From contig CAJNDS010000427.1 in the NCBI GenBank assembly GCA_905221605.1, forward strand, positions 1 through 64,000: DNA of 64,000 bases, given 5' to 3'. Made by a program: the position numbers and the translations under genes. Below, piece by piece: positions 33,718 through 52,900 of this stretch. Source of the DNA: Symbiodinium natans (lineage: Eukaryota; Sar; Dinophyceae; Suessiales; Symbiodiniaceae). Position 1 is the first letter of the stretch. The number at the start of each line of letters is the position of its first letter. Under the pieces are notes generated by a model. It worked only from the letters and a program-made list of their open reading frames with translations. It made no database searches and was not told where the DNA came from.

Positions 33718-33780
33718 AGCCCGCACGAGGCACTGGCGCTGCTCAAGTCGATGGATGCGCAGGCGCAGCTTGTGACGCTA
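33718..33780 (+). CDS. PPR-type exon fragment
   Basis: Reads HEALALLKSMDAQAQLVTL, like the end of one PPR motif and the start of the next (EALxLLxxM...LVTL). Confidence 0.45.
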
Positions 33781-33864
33781 GGAAGCCCAGTCTTGCGTTT
33801 ATTCCCCTTCAGGGTTCAGGGTTCAGGGTTTAGGGTTTAGGGTTTATTGGGTTCAGGGTTTAGT

Positions 33865-33973
33865 CCCTAAAGGTCCATGTACCTTGTGATTCTATACTTG
33901 GGCCCCGAGAGTCCCCATACAGGAAGTACTTTAGGGCCCAAGCACTTCATAGTTAGGTACATGGACCCGTAGG
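33865..33973 (+). mobile_element. F1 element, copy 4
   Basis: Ends CCCTAAAGGTCCATGTACC and GGTACATGGACCCGTAGG. Confidence 0.8.
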
Positions 33974-34224
33974 ATTTAGCTCAGGGTCCATCATGCACCC
34001 CGAATGCACAAAGGAAATTGACAAAGAAGGCCAGGGGACTTCTCCAATCAGCATCACATCAACCGAAGTAGGACAGCAGCTGAAAACCATTAACATCGGA
34101 AAATTTGTCCCCAAGAACAGCTGCACCGTAGCACTGTGGAGGAGCTGCTCCCCTCAAATGCACAAGAAGGTAGCAAGCCTCATAGATGAGGATCTACAGC
34201 GGGAAGGCTACGTCCGTCTCTCAC

Positions 34225-34460
34225 TACATCAAGAATTGCCTGGCTTCCTAAGCCATCCAAACGTCTGGACAAGGCGGAAAGTTTGCGTCCTATAGGCATC
34301 ATTGCTCCTGAGGGCAAAAGCCCACCCTCATGGAGAGTCTGCGGAACGTCCCGCAATTCGGATTCGTGCCATTCCGCGGCTCGGAGGAGGCCATCTTAGG
34401 TTGCGAGGCACAGAAGCGCGACGAGATGTGGACAACCTTCCACAAGAGCCTTTCTCACGG
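34225..34460 (+). pseudogene. Non-LTR reverse transcriptase fragment
   Basis: One frame reads RIAWLPKPSKRLDKAESLRP then IGIIAPEGK (about 34229-34317), the N-terminal block of LINE-type reverse transcriptases. A second frame from 34328 reads PQFGFVPFRGSEEAI (about 34349-34395), the next block. The linking part is missing and the catalytic FxDD-type motif is absent, so it is a truncated, frameshifted relic. Confidence 0.6.
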
Positions 34461-34754
34461 GGTTTCTCGGGGTTGTCCCGGCTGTCCTCCATAATGTGCC
34501 TTATAAGCACCTGCCTCTGAATTAGGTCCCCAATAAACCGTAAACCCCAAACCCTAAACCCTAAACCCTAAACCCTAAACCCTAAACCCTAAACCCTAAA
34601 CCCTAAACCCTAAACCTAAACCCTCAACCCTCGACCCTCAACCCTCAACCCTAAACCCTAAACCCTAAACCCTATCAAAGAGTCCCCAGGATGCGTAGGG
34701 AGGATGCGTAGGGTTTTTGGACCATGACCTGGCGGGAAGCAGTATCCGGGGAGG

Positions 34755-34833
34755 CTGAAAATAGGGATTCGAATAGGGGGTACCAGAGTCCCTAGTAAGG
34801 ACTGTTAGTATGAGGGGGAGCATCCCAATCTAC
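34755..34833 (+). mobile_element. F4 element, 3' part
   Basis: GGACTGTTAGTATGAGGGGGAGCATC matches the right half of F4; the left end is degenerate. Confidence 0.5.
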
Positions 34834-35221
34834 AGAGGCCAACTTATACCCTTTACCATCTTTTCCTCTTCTTTCGGGTGTATGCGAACCTTGAAAGAGG
34901 GTACCTCTGCTTGCTGGGGTCTCCGTTAGAGCTGGAGGCCTCCCGCATAAGTTCAGCAAAGACCCCAAAACCGGAGTGGGGGTGCAGGGTTTCCGGTTTA
35001 GGGTTTCTACAAGCTCAGAAGTTACTTCGTGGTTACACATGGTACTTCCCAACATAGGGGTACCCTTTTATACCCCAAAGACTAGCATCCTTTAAAGGTT
35101 CAAAGGGGCCCCCAAAAAGGGTACCCTAAACCCTAAATCCTAAACCCTAAACCCTAAACCCTAAACCCTAAACCCTAAACCCTAAGCCCTAAGCCCTAAA
35201 CCCTAAACCCTACTTTCCGAA

Positions 35222-44015
<8,794 letters not shown>

Positions 44016-44688
44016 GGGTTCTAAGTTGAGAAACCCTACGAAAACTGCTGAAAAAAGTGCCTGAACCCTGACAAAAATGTGGGTTTGGGGTTTGGGGTTT
44101 AGAGTTGTGGTCTACCAGGATGAGTCGCTAAGCCTTGTAATCACCAAAACTACAAATGATGAGAGGCAATTGTAGCCCATCCTGGCAAGCATCACACCTA
44201 AAGACTAGACTGGAGAAACGTCTAGGGTTTAGGGTTGAGGGTTTAGGGTTTGGTGTTTAGGTACATGGATCCTTTGGCAAAGGAGGCCCTGGCAGGACGT
44301 CTGCGAGGACGCAACGTTCCTGGAGACGCCCAGCTTGACGGTGGGGTCTCAGGGGGTTTAGGGTTTAGGGGATAGGGTTTAGGGTTTAGGGTTTAGGGTT
44401 CAGGGTTCAGGGTTCAGGGTTCAGGGTTCAGGGTTCAGGGTTTAGGGTTTAGGGTTTAGGGTTTAGGGTTTAGGGTTTAGGGTTTAGGGTTGGGGTTTGG
44501 GGTTTGGGATTGAGGGTTTCGGGCCGGGGTTTCGTTCTTTCTTTGTTTTTTTGTTTTTGGGAGGGGCGTGGGGGGGGGTCAGGGTTGAGGCTGTAGGGTT
44601 CCTCCCAGCCCTTTTCACCCCTACTAGCACTTTGAAGCCTAAACCTTCAATACTCAAACTCCAGCAACGCTGTGAACCCTAGATCTTG

Positions 44689-44791
44689 CGATGTTCCCCC
44701 TTATTCGAACAGCCCCTTAGTCGGAAACATAGTACCCCCCTAGTAGAAACCCCATGAAGGACTGTTCGTAAAAAGGGGGGCAACATCCCAA
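44689..44791 (+). mobile_element. F4 element, copy 4
   Basis: Ends GCGATGTTCCCCCTTAT and AAGGGGGGCAACATCC. Confidence 0.75.
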
Positions 44792-45593
44792 CCTTGACCC
44801 TAAACCCTATACCCTAAACACTAAACCCTAAACCCTAAACCCTAAACCCTAAACCCTAAACCCTAAACCCACTTTAACAGGGTCCCTAACCCCTAGGACC
44901 GAGAGAAGGCCATATTCCCCTTTTTTAGGGTTTAGGCACCTTTAGACTTAACAGGGCACCCTTGGGGTCAACCCTAAACCCTAAACCCTAAACCCTAAAC
45001 CCTAAACCCTAAACCCTAAACCCTAAACCCTAAACCCTAAACCCTAAACCCCAAACCCCAAACCCCAAACCCCAAGCCCTAACCCAGGATGGTTGTTGGA
45101 GCTGTCTTTGAAGTGCAACGCCCATGGCTGGCGACTCTTGGGACGAAATGAGCCCGGGAGCTTTAGGGTTTAGGGCCTTGAGTTTAGGGTTTAGGGTTTA
45201 GGGTTTAGGGGAGAGAGAGACAGAGTTGGTCTTCGTACACGCCAGAGGGTTTAGGGCTTTAGGGTTTCGGGTTCAGGGTCAGGATTTGGGTTCAGAACCC
45301 TAAACTACCGTAACCCTCCGCTCAAAACCTTACGAGCACTATAAACCCAAGTCATCATTTGCCCGAGTCATCATGAGCCCTACAAGCCTCGGCCCCAGAG
45401 TAAACCCTTATGTTTTTTTTTGGGGGGGGTTAGGTTCCCTTGTAATCCTCTTCAAACCAAAAAGGGTACCCTTGCTGTTCCATACAGGCCCTCTATCCCA
45501 TAAACTCTAAACCGAACGTCGGCTTCAAGTGCTGAAGGACTAACATAAGTGAATGTGCAGGCGGGCATTTGCAAAGGCTGAGTTTAGGGTTTG

Positions 45594-46011
45594 GGGTTCG
45601 GGGCCGAGGGGTTCAATGTCAAGTTTCAGGGACATAACTTTCAGGGGCTGGCAATCTCAAACCTCGGATCAGAAAGTTCCAAGCCTTTTAAGCGGCCCGA
45701 ATCTCATGGGTTCCCCTACTACCCCTCTCACCCCCCTAGGTTCCCCTAGGTTCCCCCCCCCACCCCCCTTAAGGCCATTTAGGGATAATCAAGTTTAAGT
45801 TAATTGAGGTTGTTTAAAGGGGGAACCTAGAGAAAGGATGAGAAGCCCATGATAATCCGGGGCTGACGGTCAGGAGGATCCTGGTCGCACGAGGAGCCAG
45901 AAGCCACTTCGCGAGCCCCGGGCGGCTGCGTGTCTTGGCCGGCGTGCCCTGGCCGGTTACTCTGCCCTGGGAACTTCGTTCACCTACAACTCTCCCCTGA
46001 ACCCGAAACCC
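45594..46011 (+). CDS. Two coding-like pieces around an F5 element
   Basis: 45594-45707 reads AEGFNVKFQGHNFQGLAISN and on to RPESHG. 45861-46011 reads DNPGLTVRRILVARGARSHF and on to a TGA. They are separated exactly by the F5 element 45708-45860, as exons 16 and 17 of the ankyrin gene are by another F5. Family unknown. Confidence 0.4.
45708..45860 (+). mobile_element. F5 TIR element, copy 1
   Basis: CATGGGTTCCCCTACTACC at the 5' side and AGAAGCCCATG at the 3' side; body has TTCCCCTAGG and TTAAGGCCATTTAGGG. Between two coding-like pieces (45594-45707 and 45861-46011). Confidence 0.65.
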
Positions 46012-46180
46012 TGAACCCTGAACTCTCAACCCGAAACCCGGTTCGAATAGGTTTAGTGAGGCTAGAGGTGGGCTTTAGAGCTCTGGGGCTTTGGGTGTGT
46101 TGGGCGGCTTTGTGGCCGTAGCCCTGAGGGGAATACACCCAAGGGTGGTAGCGACTGAGCTACGGGGTCTAAGGCTTCTC

Positions 46181-46350
46181 CCAAGGGTCCACGCCTTGTT
46201 CTTATGCACTTGGGCCCTATATAGGAAGCATTTTAAGGCCCAAGTATTCCCTACTTAGGTACCCTAAACCCTAGACCCTAAACCCTAAAACCTAAACCCT
46301 AAAACCTAAACCCTAAACCCTACTCGATTTAAGCACATGGACCCTGAGGG
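46181..46350 (+). mobile_element. F1 element, copy 7, interrupted by a CCCTAAA array
   Basis: Normal F1 to about 46258, then about nine CCCTAAA-type units to 46321, then the F1 end with ACATGGACCCTGAGGG. Confidence 0.7.
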
Positions 46351-46497
46351 TTCAGTACCAGGAGACGGTAGGTAAATGGAGTTGCCGGCAGGAGTTGCAT
46401 CTCGGGGGCTGTGCGCTTGTTTGGGGTTTAGGGTTTGGGGTTTGGGGTTTAGGGTTTAGGGTTTGGGGTTTGGGGTTTAGGGTTTAGGATTTGGCTG

Positions 46498-46560
46498 TCC
46501 TGAATAGCCCGGCCCACTTGACATGAAAGAGGGCCCCTACCAAAGCAGGTCCAACAGGAA
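46498..46560 (+). mobile_element. F13 end fragment
   Basis: GAATAGCCCGGCCCACTTGA then AGAGGGCCCCTACC, as in the 3' part of the other two copies. Confidence 0.4.
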
Positions 46561-47404
46561 TAGGGACAGTAGTCTTAGTAGCTGAATGGGTATGCTGTGC
46601 ACTTTTTGGCAGACTATTATCTCCTATAGAACTGAAAGTGTACACTTGTTGCCGGAACCCTAAACCCTAAACCCGAAACCCTAAACCCTAAACCCTTAGG
46701 GTTCATTTGGGTCCTCAAGGCGTTTGCGCTGTCGCAGTGGGCGTAAGGAGAGTGCTTTGCGTCAACTCTATGAGTGGTCTTGGCGGTTTAGGGTTTAGGG
46801 CTGAGAGTATAGGGTTTAGGTTTTGAGCTTTAGGGTTCAGGGTTTAGGGTTTAGCTCTTAGGGTTTAGGGTTTAGGGTTTAGGGTTTAGGGTTCAGGGTT
46901 TAGGGTTTAGGGTTTAGGGTATCTTAGCCTTTGCATCCTATATCCCTGCAACCCTACGACCCTCTATGAGGCCGCCTGGCAAGCGCCACGGCGAGGTGCA
47001 GGGGAGGGCGACGCCGCCTCGGCCGAGGTGGCGGGGCTGCGCATGTGAAGCCAAAGGTTTAGGGTTTAGGGTTTAGGGTTTAGGGTTTAGGGTTTAGGGT
47101 TTAGGATTTAGGGTTTAGGGTGTAGGGTTTAGGGTTTAGCGTTTGGGAAGCTTAGTCCGAAGCTGCAACTTAAGGTTTAAAGGGTCTTAAGGCTTTAAGG
47201 GTTTTAGGGTTTAGGGTTTAGGCTTTTCCCTCATCAAAACACACGCCGCTGAAGTCTGAGATGCCATCAGTCTCTGTACTTGGTGTAGGGGTTTAGGGTT
47301 TAGGGTTTAGGGTTTAGGGTTTAGGGTTTAGGGTTTAGGGTTTAGGGTTTAGGGTTTAGGGTTTAGGGTTTAGGGCTTCGAGTTTAGGGTGGCGCGCTTT
47401 ACAC

Positions 47405-47478
47405 TTTTCTTGGTTCAAGGTTGCCTTCTAAGGTAACCAACCAACAAAAAGCCCTTGATGTAAGATGGTTGCTGGGCT
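47405..47478 (+). mobile_element. F2 element relic
   Basis: Matches the inner part and 3' end of family F2 (GGTTCAAGGTTGCC, AACCAACCAAC, TTGCTGGGCTTG) but lacks the AGCCCAGTGG 5' end. Confidence 0.5.
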
Positions 47479-47487
47479 TGTGAGGAA

Positions 47488-47701
47488 ACCCTATGTCCAT
47501 GCACCTTACTCTTATATGCTTGGGCCCCAAAAGCCCTATATAGGAAGTACTTTAAGGCCCAAGCAGTCCCTACCTTGAGAACCCAAGTCCTACTTCTTTT
47601 GAGGGTTAAGAATCCTACAAGGAGTTTTTTTTCAGAAGAACCTACACAAAAGGGTAGGTTTTGGGTTCTTAAAGGTAGTTAGGCACATGAACCCTCAGGG
47701 A
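47488..47701 (+). mobile_element. F1 element, copy 8, with another TIR element nested inside
   Basis: F1 sequence to about 47575, then a foreign about 100-bp piece with inverted ends AGAACCCAAGTCCTAC and GTAGGTTTTGGGTTCT, then the F1 end with GGCACATGAACCCTCAGGG. Confidence 0.7.
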
Positions 47702-47849
47702 GTCTGAACTCTTAGATCCCCCGAACCCTGAGCCCCAGATCGCCCTAAACCCTAAACCCTAAACCCTAAACCCTAAACCCTAAACCCTAACCCCTAAACC
47801 CCTCACCTTTGCCCCTCGAGGACCCCGAAACCCCCAAACCCCAAACCCT

Positions 47850-48005
47850 AAGTCCTGAAGGTCAGGGGCTCTTAGGGATTGAAGAGGATTTTAGGAAAGG
47901 GTTTAGCCTTAACAACACCTTGAAGTTGCGCCAGAGTCAAGCTTCGAGGTGCAAAGTTGGCTCTCCGGCAGGGCATTGGCGGTCGGCTCCTCATGCGTGT
48001 AGAGG
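47850..48005 (+). CDS. Coding-like piece, 50 codons
   Basis: Reads LGIEEDFRKGFSLNNTLKLR and on until a TTTAGGG array at 48004. No family match. Confidence 0.3.
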
Positions 48006-49197
48006 GTTTAGGGTTTAGGGTTTAGGGTTTAGGGTTTAGGGTTTAGGGTTTAGGGTTTAGGGTTTAGGGTTTGGGCGTTATGCAAGCCACCCATGAAGGC
48101 AGCCCAAGGAAAGGAACGCCAACCAAGGGTTCAGGTGGGGGTGCTTTTCGGGTAGCGGGCTCAAGGTTGAGGATTCCCAGGTTCAAGGTTTCGGGCTTCG
48201 AGTCAACTACATGAACCCTAGAAACCCTAGTTAAATCCCAAAGCCTAAACCAGGAAGGGAATTGTACGCCATACTTGCGGTATTCTGAGGGGTTTCGGGT
48301 TCCGGGGTGTCTTTCAGTAAAAGATCTGGGAAGCATACCATGGTTAATGAGAATTTCGAAACCACCTACACGTCTGTGATTTAGGGCAGGAGTCCCTAAA
48401 CCCTAAACCCCACACCCTTATAAACTTAATTGCAACGCCTCTGAAAGGTGTCAGGGCATCCAGGACTTCGGGCGTAGGGTGTGCATACGTTTTTTGTGCA
48501 AGGCTTTTGCCCCTAGATCCTGAACCCTAAACCCTAAACCCTAAACCCTAAACCCTAAACCCTAAACCCTAAACCCTAAACAGCCCTTGTGCCTCTAAGT
48601 CGCGGACTTCCGCGCCACGGTGGCTGCCGTCAGGGACCGGCAGAATGGCGGAAAAAAAGTGCTCGGCCGTGCCCCACACCAAAGCTTGGTTCAGGGTCCT
48701 GGATATTGAGGGTGGTTAGGGTTTAGGGTCTTAGGGTTAGGGTGTTTAGGGGTTTTAGGGTCTTAGGGTCTTAGGGTCTAGGGGTTTTAGGGTTTTAGGG
48801 TTTTAGGGTCTTGGGGTTTTCGGGTTTTCGGGTTTTAGGGTTTTAGGGTCTAGGGTATTGGACGGGGCGAGGGGTCGAGAATACGAGCTCATTCTTGTGT
48901 GCCGGACGAGTGTTGCGACGAGCGTTGCGACGATTTAGGCCACTGTAGTGCAAACAACAGGCATTGGAGCGACGAGGAGAGCGATCTGCGGACACTTTAC
49001 ATTTAGGGTTTAAGGTTTAGGGTTTAGGGTTTAGGGTTAGGGTTTAGGGTTTAGGGTTTAGGGTTTAGGGTTTAGGGTTTAGGGTTTAGGGTTTAGGGTT
49101 TAGGGTTTAGGGTTTAGGGTTTAGGGTTTAGGGCTTAGGAACCGTAGCCGATGGTCTTCGGTTCCCTGCAAAGTTGTTGTTGTTTTGTGCTTCAGCA

Positions 49198-49522
49198 GGG
49201 GCAGTTACAGGGCCAGATTCCTAATCTTCTGGAAGAGAAGATACTGGAGATGGTGCGGAACCTTTTCAGGTTTCAAGACTTTAAACCCTAAACCCTAGGT
49301 CCTAAACCCTAAACTTTCAATCCTAGTGATACGTACCTCAACACTGCGACCAAACAGGCACACCCGAAATCGCAGTTCTGGCCCAGTTCTGGGCCAGGCC
49401 AATTCGGCTTGCCAGTGCCAGAGACAGGGTCGTTCAGTGGAAACTGCAGTAATACAGTAGCCCGAGCGAGTGCCAGTACTACCCTCCTATATCAAATGGC
49501 ACGAAAGAAGTACTTTTTTGTA
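49198..49522 (+). CDS. Two coding-like pieces upstream of the ankyrin gene
   Basis: 49198-49269 after CAGCAG reads GQIPNLLEEKILEMVRNLFR and ends at a GTTTCA donor. About 49330-49521 reads YLNTATKQAHPKSQFWPSSG and on for about 60 codons. They could be the 3' end of another split gene. Unknown family. Confidence 0.35.
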
Positions 49523-49590
49523 TGTATGTATATACATGTATATATATATATATATGTATACATATACATATATACATATATCTGTATGTA
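49510..49590. repeat. TATATG/TATACA microsatellite
   Basis: Alternating TA/TG block of the kind found repeatedly outside exons (also 16258-16305, 16480-16555, 19085-19135, 24268-24325, 29480-29590, 56393-56412, 62635-62702). Confidence 0.85.
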
Positions 49591-49903
49591 TGACTCCATA
49601 TAGGTCACCCCAAAAAATCACCATTCTCATTCCTGGCAAGCGCCATGCTGTCCGCATGTGCGTGCGCGACACCGAGCCCTCTAAAAGTCCATGCGGACCA
49701 TCTCCAAAATGCCCCGCAGCTGGTGTCGAGCCAGCTACGGCAATTCACGATGCGCGCTGGCCGAACGAAGGGGCTGTTTCCAGGTTTGGGAGACGGTACA
49801 TGGGTCGGGGTGTATAGGGCGCATAGGCTTTGTAGGATTGCACGCCTGTTGCTGTCGGAGGCTTCAGAACTACAATCCTAGGCCTACACCCGAAAGCACC
49901 CTG

Positions 49904-52900
49904 ATGCCATTGCCCAGGTATGTGGTTCCAGTGGAGACCTTGCTGTGCATGAGAGACTTGCTAGCCCAGTGGTGCCCTTTGCCCTTTTTTGGTTCTGGGT
50001 TCCCTTCTAAAGAAACCGATCAAAAAACGGCTAGCCTTATTATAAGATGATGGTTACTGGGCTACCAAGGAGAGGTACAGTCGTATGAGCAGCTTCACAG
50101 GGATGGCGTGCTGGTTGAGTACGATGAGAGTCAGGGCAATGCCGCTTGGGGGCACTCAGACAACAGTTTTATTCTTTCAATCAGGTTACACAAGCCCTAC
50201 CTAAGCTCCGTACCATGAACTGCAAGCGATGAGAAGCCCCCTAAACCCTAAACCCTAAACCCTAAACCCTAAACCCTAAACCCTAAACCCTAAACCCTGA
50301 ACCCTAAACCCTGAACCCTGAACCCTGAACTCTAAACCTAAACCCCTGACAGCTTGGTCAGCAGACAAGGCTATGTTTGTTTCACACCAATGGACAGGCG
50401 ATGATGGTTGGGAAGTGCTGTGCCGCGAGTTTCTTCACGGGATGGGCCTTCCATTGCGTTTAGCCATAGTTGCTGGATGGCTTGAGGTTGAAGCGCGAAA
50501 CCCTAAAAGCTAAAACCCTAAAACTCTAAAACCCTAAAACCTAAACCCTACTCTGAGCAGGTGGGGAGCATCCAGACGGCAGCGGTGAGCAGTTTGCAGT
50601 TTTGAAGGACAGCACGTTGCTTCGTTATTTCATGGGCGCGTGTGAAGGGATCCAAATTTCTTAAGGACCACATGAATCCCCCAAAAGGGCTTTAGGGTGT
50701 AGGATTTAGGGTTTGTTGGTGGTTCATAAGCCCTAATGGGGATTAGAGTGGTATAGGGCGTACGGTCCCAATTTTAGGGTTCATTTGGTCCCCAAAGTTC
50801 GTACTCCAAGCCTAAGGTTGTACCCCAGAAAGTCGCCCTGTCTTTCAAAATGATAGGGTTTGGGGTTTAGGGTTTAGGGTTTAGGGTTTAGGGTTTAGGG
50901 TTTAGGGTTTGGGTTTAGGGTTTAGGGTTTAGGGTTTAGGGTCTCGAAGCCCAAGTCCAACCTTAGGGGATCCAAGGTAGAGTCCCAAGGGGCTCTGGGA
51001 ATTGTTGCTGAATTCTGCCTTTAAGCCTAAAATGTGCGCTTAGGGTTTGGGGTTTGGGGTTTAGGGTTTAGGGTTTGGGGTTTAGGGTTTAGGGTTTAGG
51101 GTTTAGGGTTTAGGGTTTAGGGTTTAGGGTTTAGGGTACACCCCTACGCCCGCAACCTCCCTGTCTCTTCCCTGGTTTGTGCAGAGGATGCCCTACAAAC
51201 GCTGATGAGCGGAAAGGTTGACATTTCCGGCAACATCAGCATGGAGCTGTGGCCTGGAGATGAAAACCCGAAACCCCGAAACCCGAAACCCCGAAACGCC
51301 GAAACCCCGAAACCCCGAAACCCCGAAACCCCGAACCCCGAAACCCCGAAACCCTAAACCCTAAACCCTGGGCCCTTTTCGGCTTGCGGCTTTGCTTTGT
51401 TTTCTTGAGAACTGAGAATGTTTAAAGAGACAAATCAGAGTGGCCCAGACTTCGGAACATGAGAGCTCGCTGCGTAATTTGGGATCAGGGGTTCAGGGGT
51501 TTAGGGTTTAGGGTTTAGGGTTTAGGATCTTCAAGTCAATCAAGGTACCGAGGACAACAGAACACCGTGTCGGCAAAGGAGATATTTGCCAGCTCGCTGT
51601 TCATTTGGTACGACCCTTGGTTGCCCAGTGGTAACCTTTACCCTTTTTTTGTTTGTGGTTTCCTCAGAAATTAGCCAACCCAAAAAGGGTGCCCTGATCA
51701 TAATATGGGCTACCAAGGACTATTTTTGCATCCCGCAGCATCACAGTGCCACCGCTGTGGCGATGCGCCAGTGGCCTGGTTGCCCTACTTTAAGGGTTCG
51801 GGTTCCGAACTCCTTGGGGGCCAAGTGAACCCCTAAATTGATCCCTATATGTTCCCCTATACTACTATAATCCCTAGTAGGCTTCATATACGGTTTAGGG
51901 TTTAGGGTTTAGGGTTTAGGGTTTAGGGTTTAGGGTTTAGGGTTTAGGGTTTAGGGTTTAGGGTTTAGGGTTTAGGGTTTAGGGTTTAGGGAACCCTTAA
52001 CGCTTCACCTTAAAACCCTTTTAGGGTTCATTTGGTTCACAAGGTTGGGCGTTATTGAGGGTGTGCGGGATATGGCTCCCAAGTAAGGTCTTTGAGGAAC
52101 GACTGAAGTCTTGAATGGTTTAGGGTTTAGGGTTTAGGGTTAGGGTTTAGGGTTTAGGGTTTAGGGTTTAGGGTTTAGGGTTTAGGGTTTAGGGTTTAGG
52201 GTTTAGGGTTTAGGGTTTAGGGTTTAGGGTTTAGGGTTTAGGGTTTAGGGTTTAGGGTTTAGGGTTTAGGGTGTAGCCTCCCGAAGGCTGTGCGGGACGC
52301 TTCCAAAGAAAAGCCTTAGGGGGAAACATGGGGGCGAAAGTCAAATTTAAGGGTAGTTCTATGGGTCCTGAACTTCCCTTACCTCCTCTACAGGGTTCTG
52401 AACTATGGACCCTTTTTGTTGTGTAGGGTACGTCAGGGGTATGTAAGGGGTCCCCTATTCTAGGCCCGTACTAAGGGACCATGTGACTACCCTCAGAATC
52501 AAGCCTCCATCATAAACTGCAGAGGAACCTTCCCTAAGGGTCCATGTACCTGATTTCATATTCTACTTGGGCCCCAAGGTCACTATATAGGAAGTACTTT
52601 AAGGCCCAAGTATTCCGTATTTAGGTACATGGACCCTTAGCAATTTAGACCAACGTGGGAAGCCCTTGGTTCAGGAGGATCCCAAGTACCCACAAAATGC
52701 AATGAAGTCGTCGCAAAAAAAAAAGTATCATTAGCCAAACCCTTGTTCCTGAGACCCCAACCAAAAACCTTGTTCCTGAGACCCCAACCAAAACCCTAAA
52801 CCCCTAAACCCCTAAACCCCTAAACCCCTAAACCCCTAAACCCCTAAACCCCTAAACCCCTAAACCCCTAAACCCCTAAACCCCTAAACCCCTAAACCCC

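Noticed and set aside
50398-50490. Continuation of the SHQW frame into [15 protein letters not shown]
   Set aside because: It reads open by chance; using the GC donor at 50398 and exon 50561 restores the family pattern SHQWTGGEHPDG.
51718-51806. Alternative GT-AG reading [17 protein letters not shown] after the F2 element
   Set aside because: It is phase-consistent, but the GA-AG reading gives [11 protein letters not shown], which fits the protein family and the later exons.
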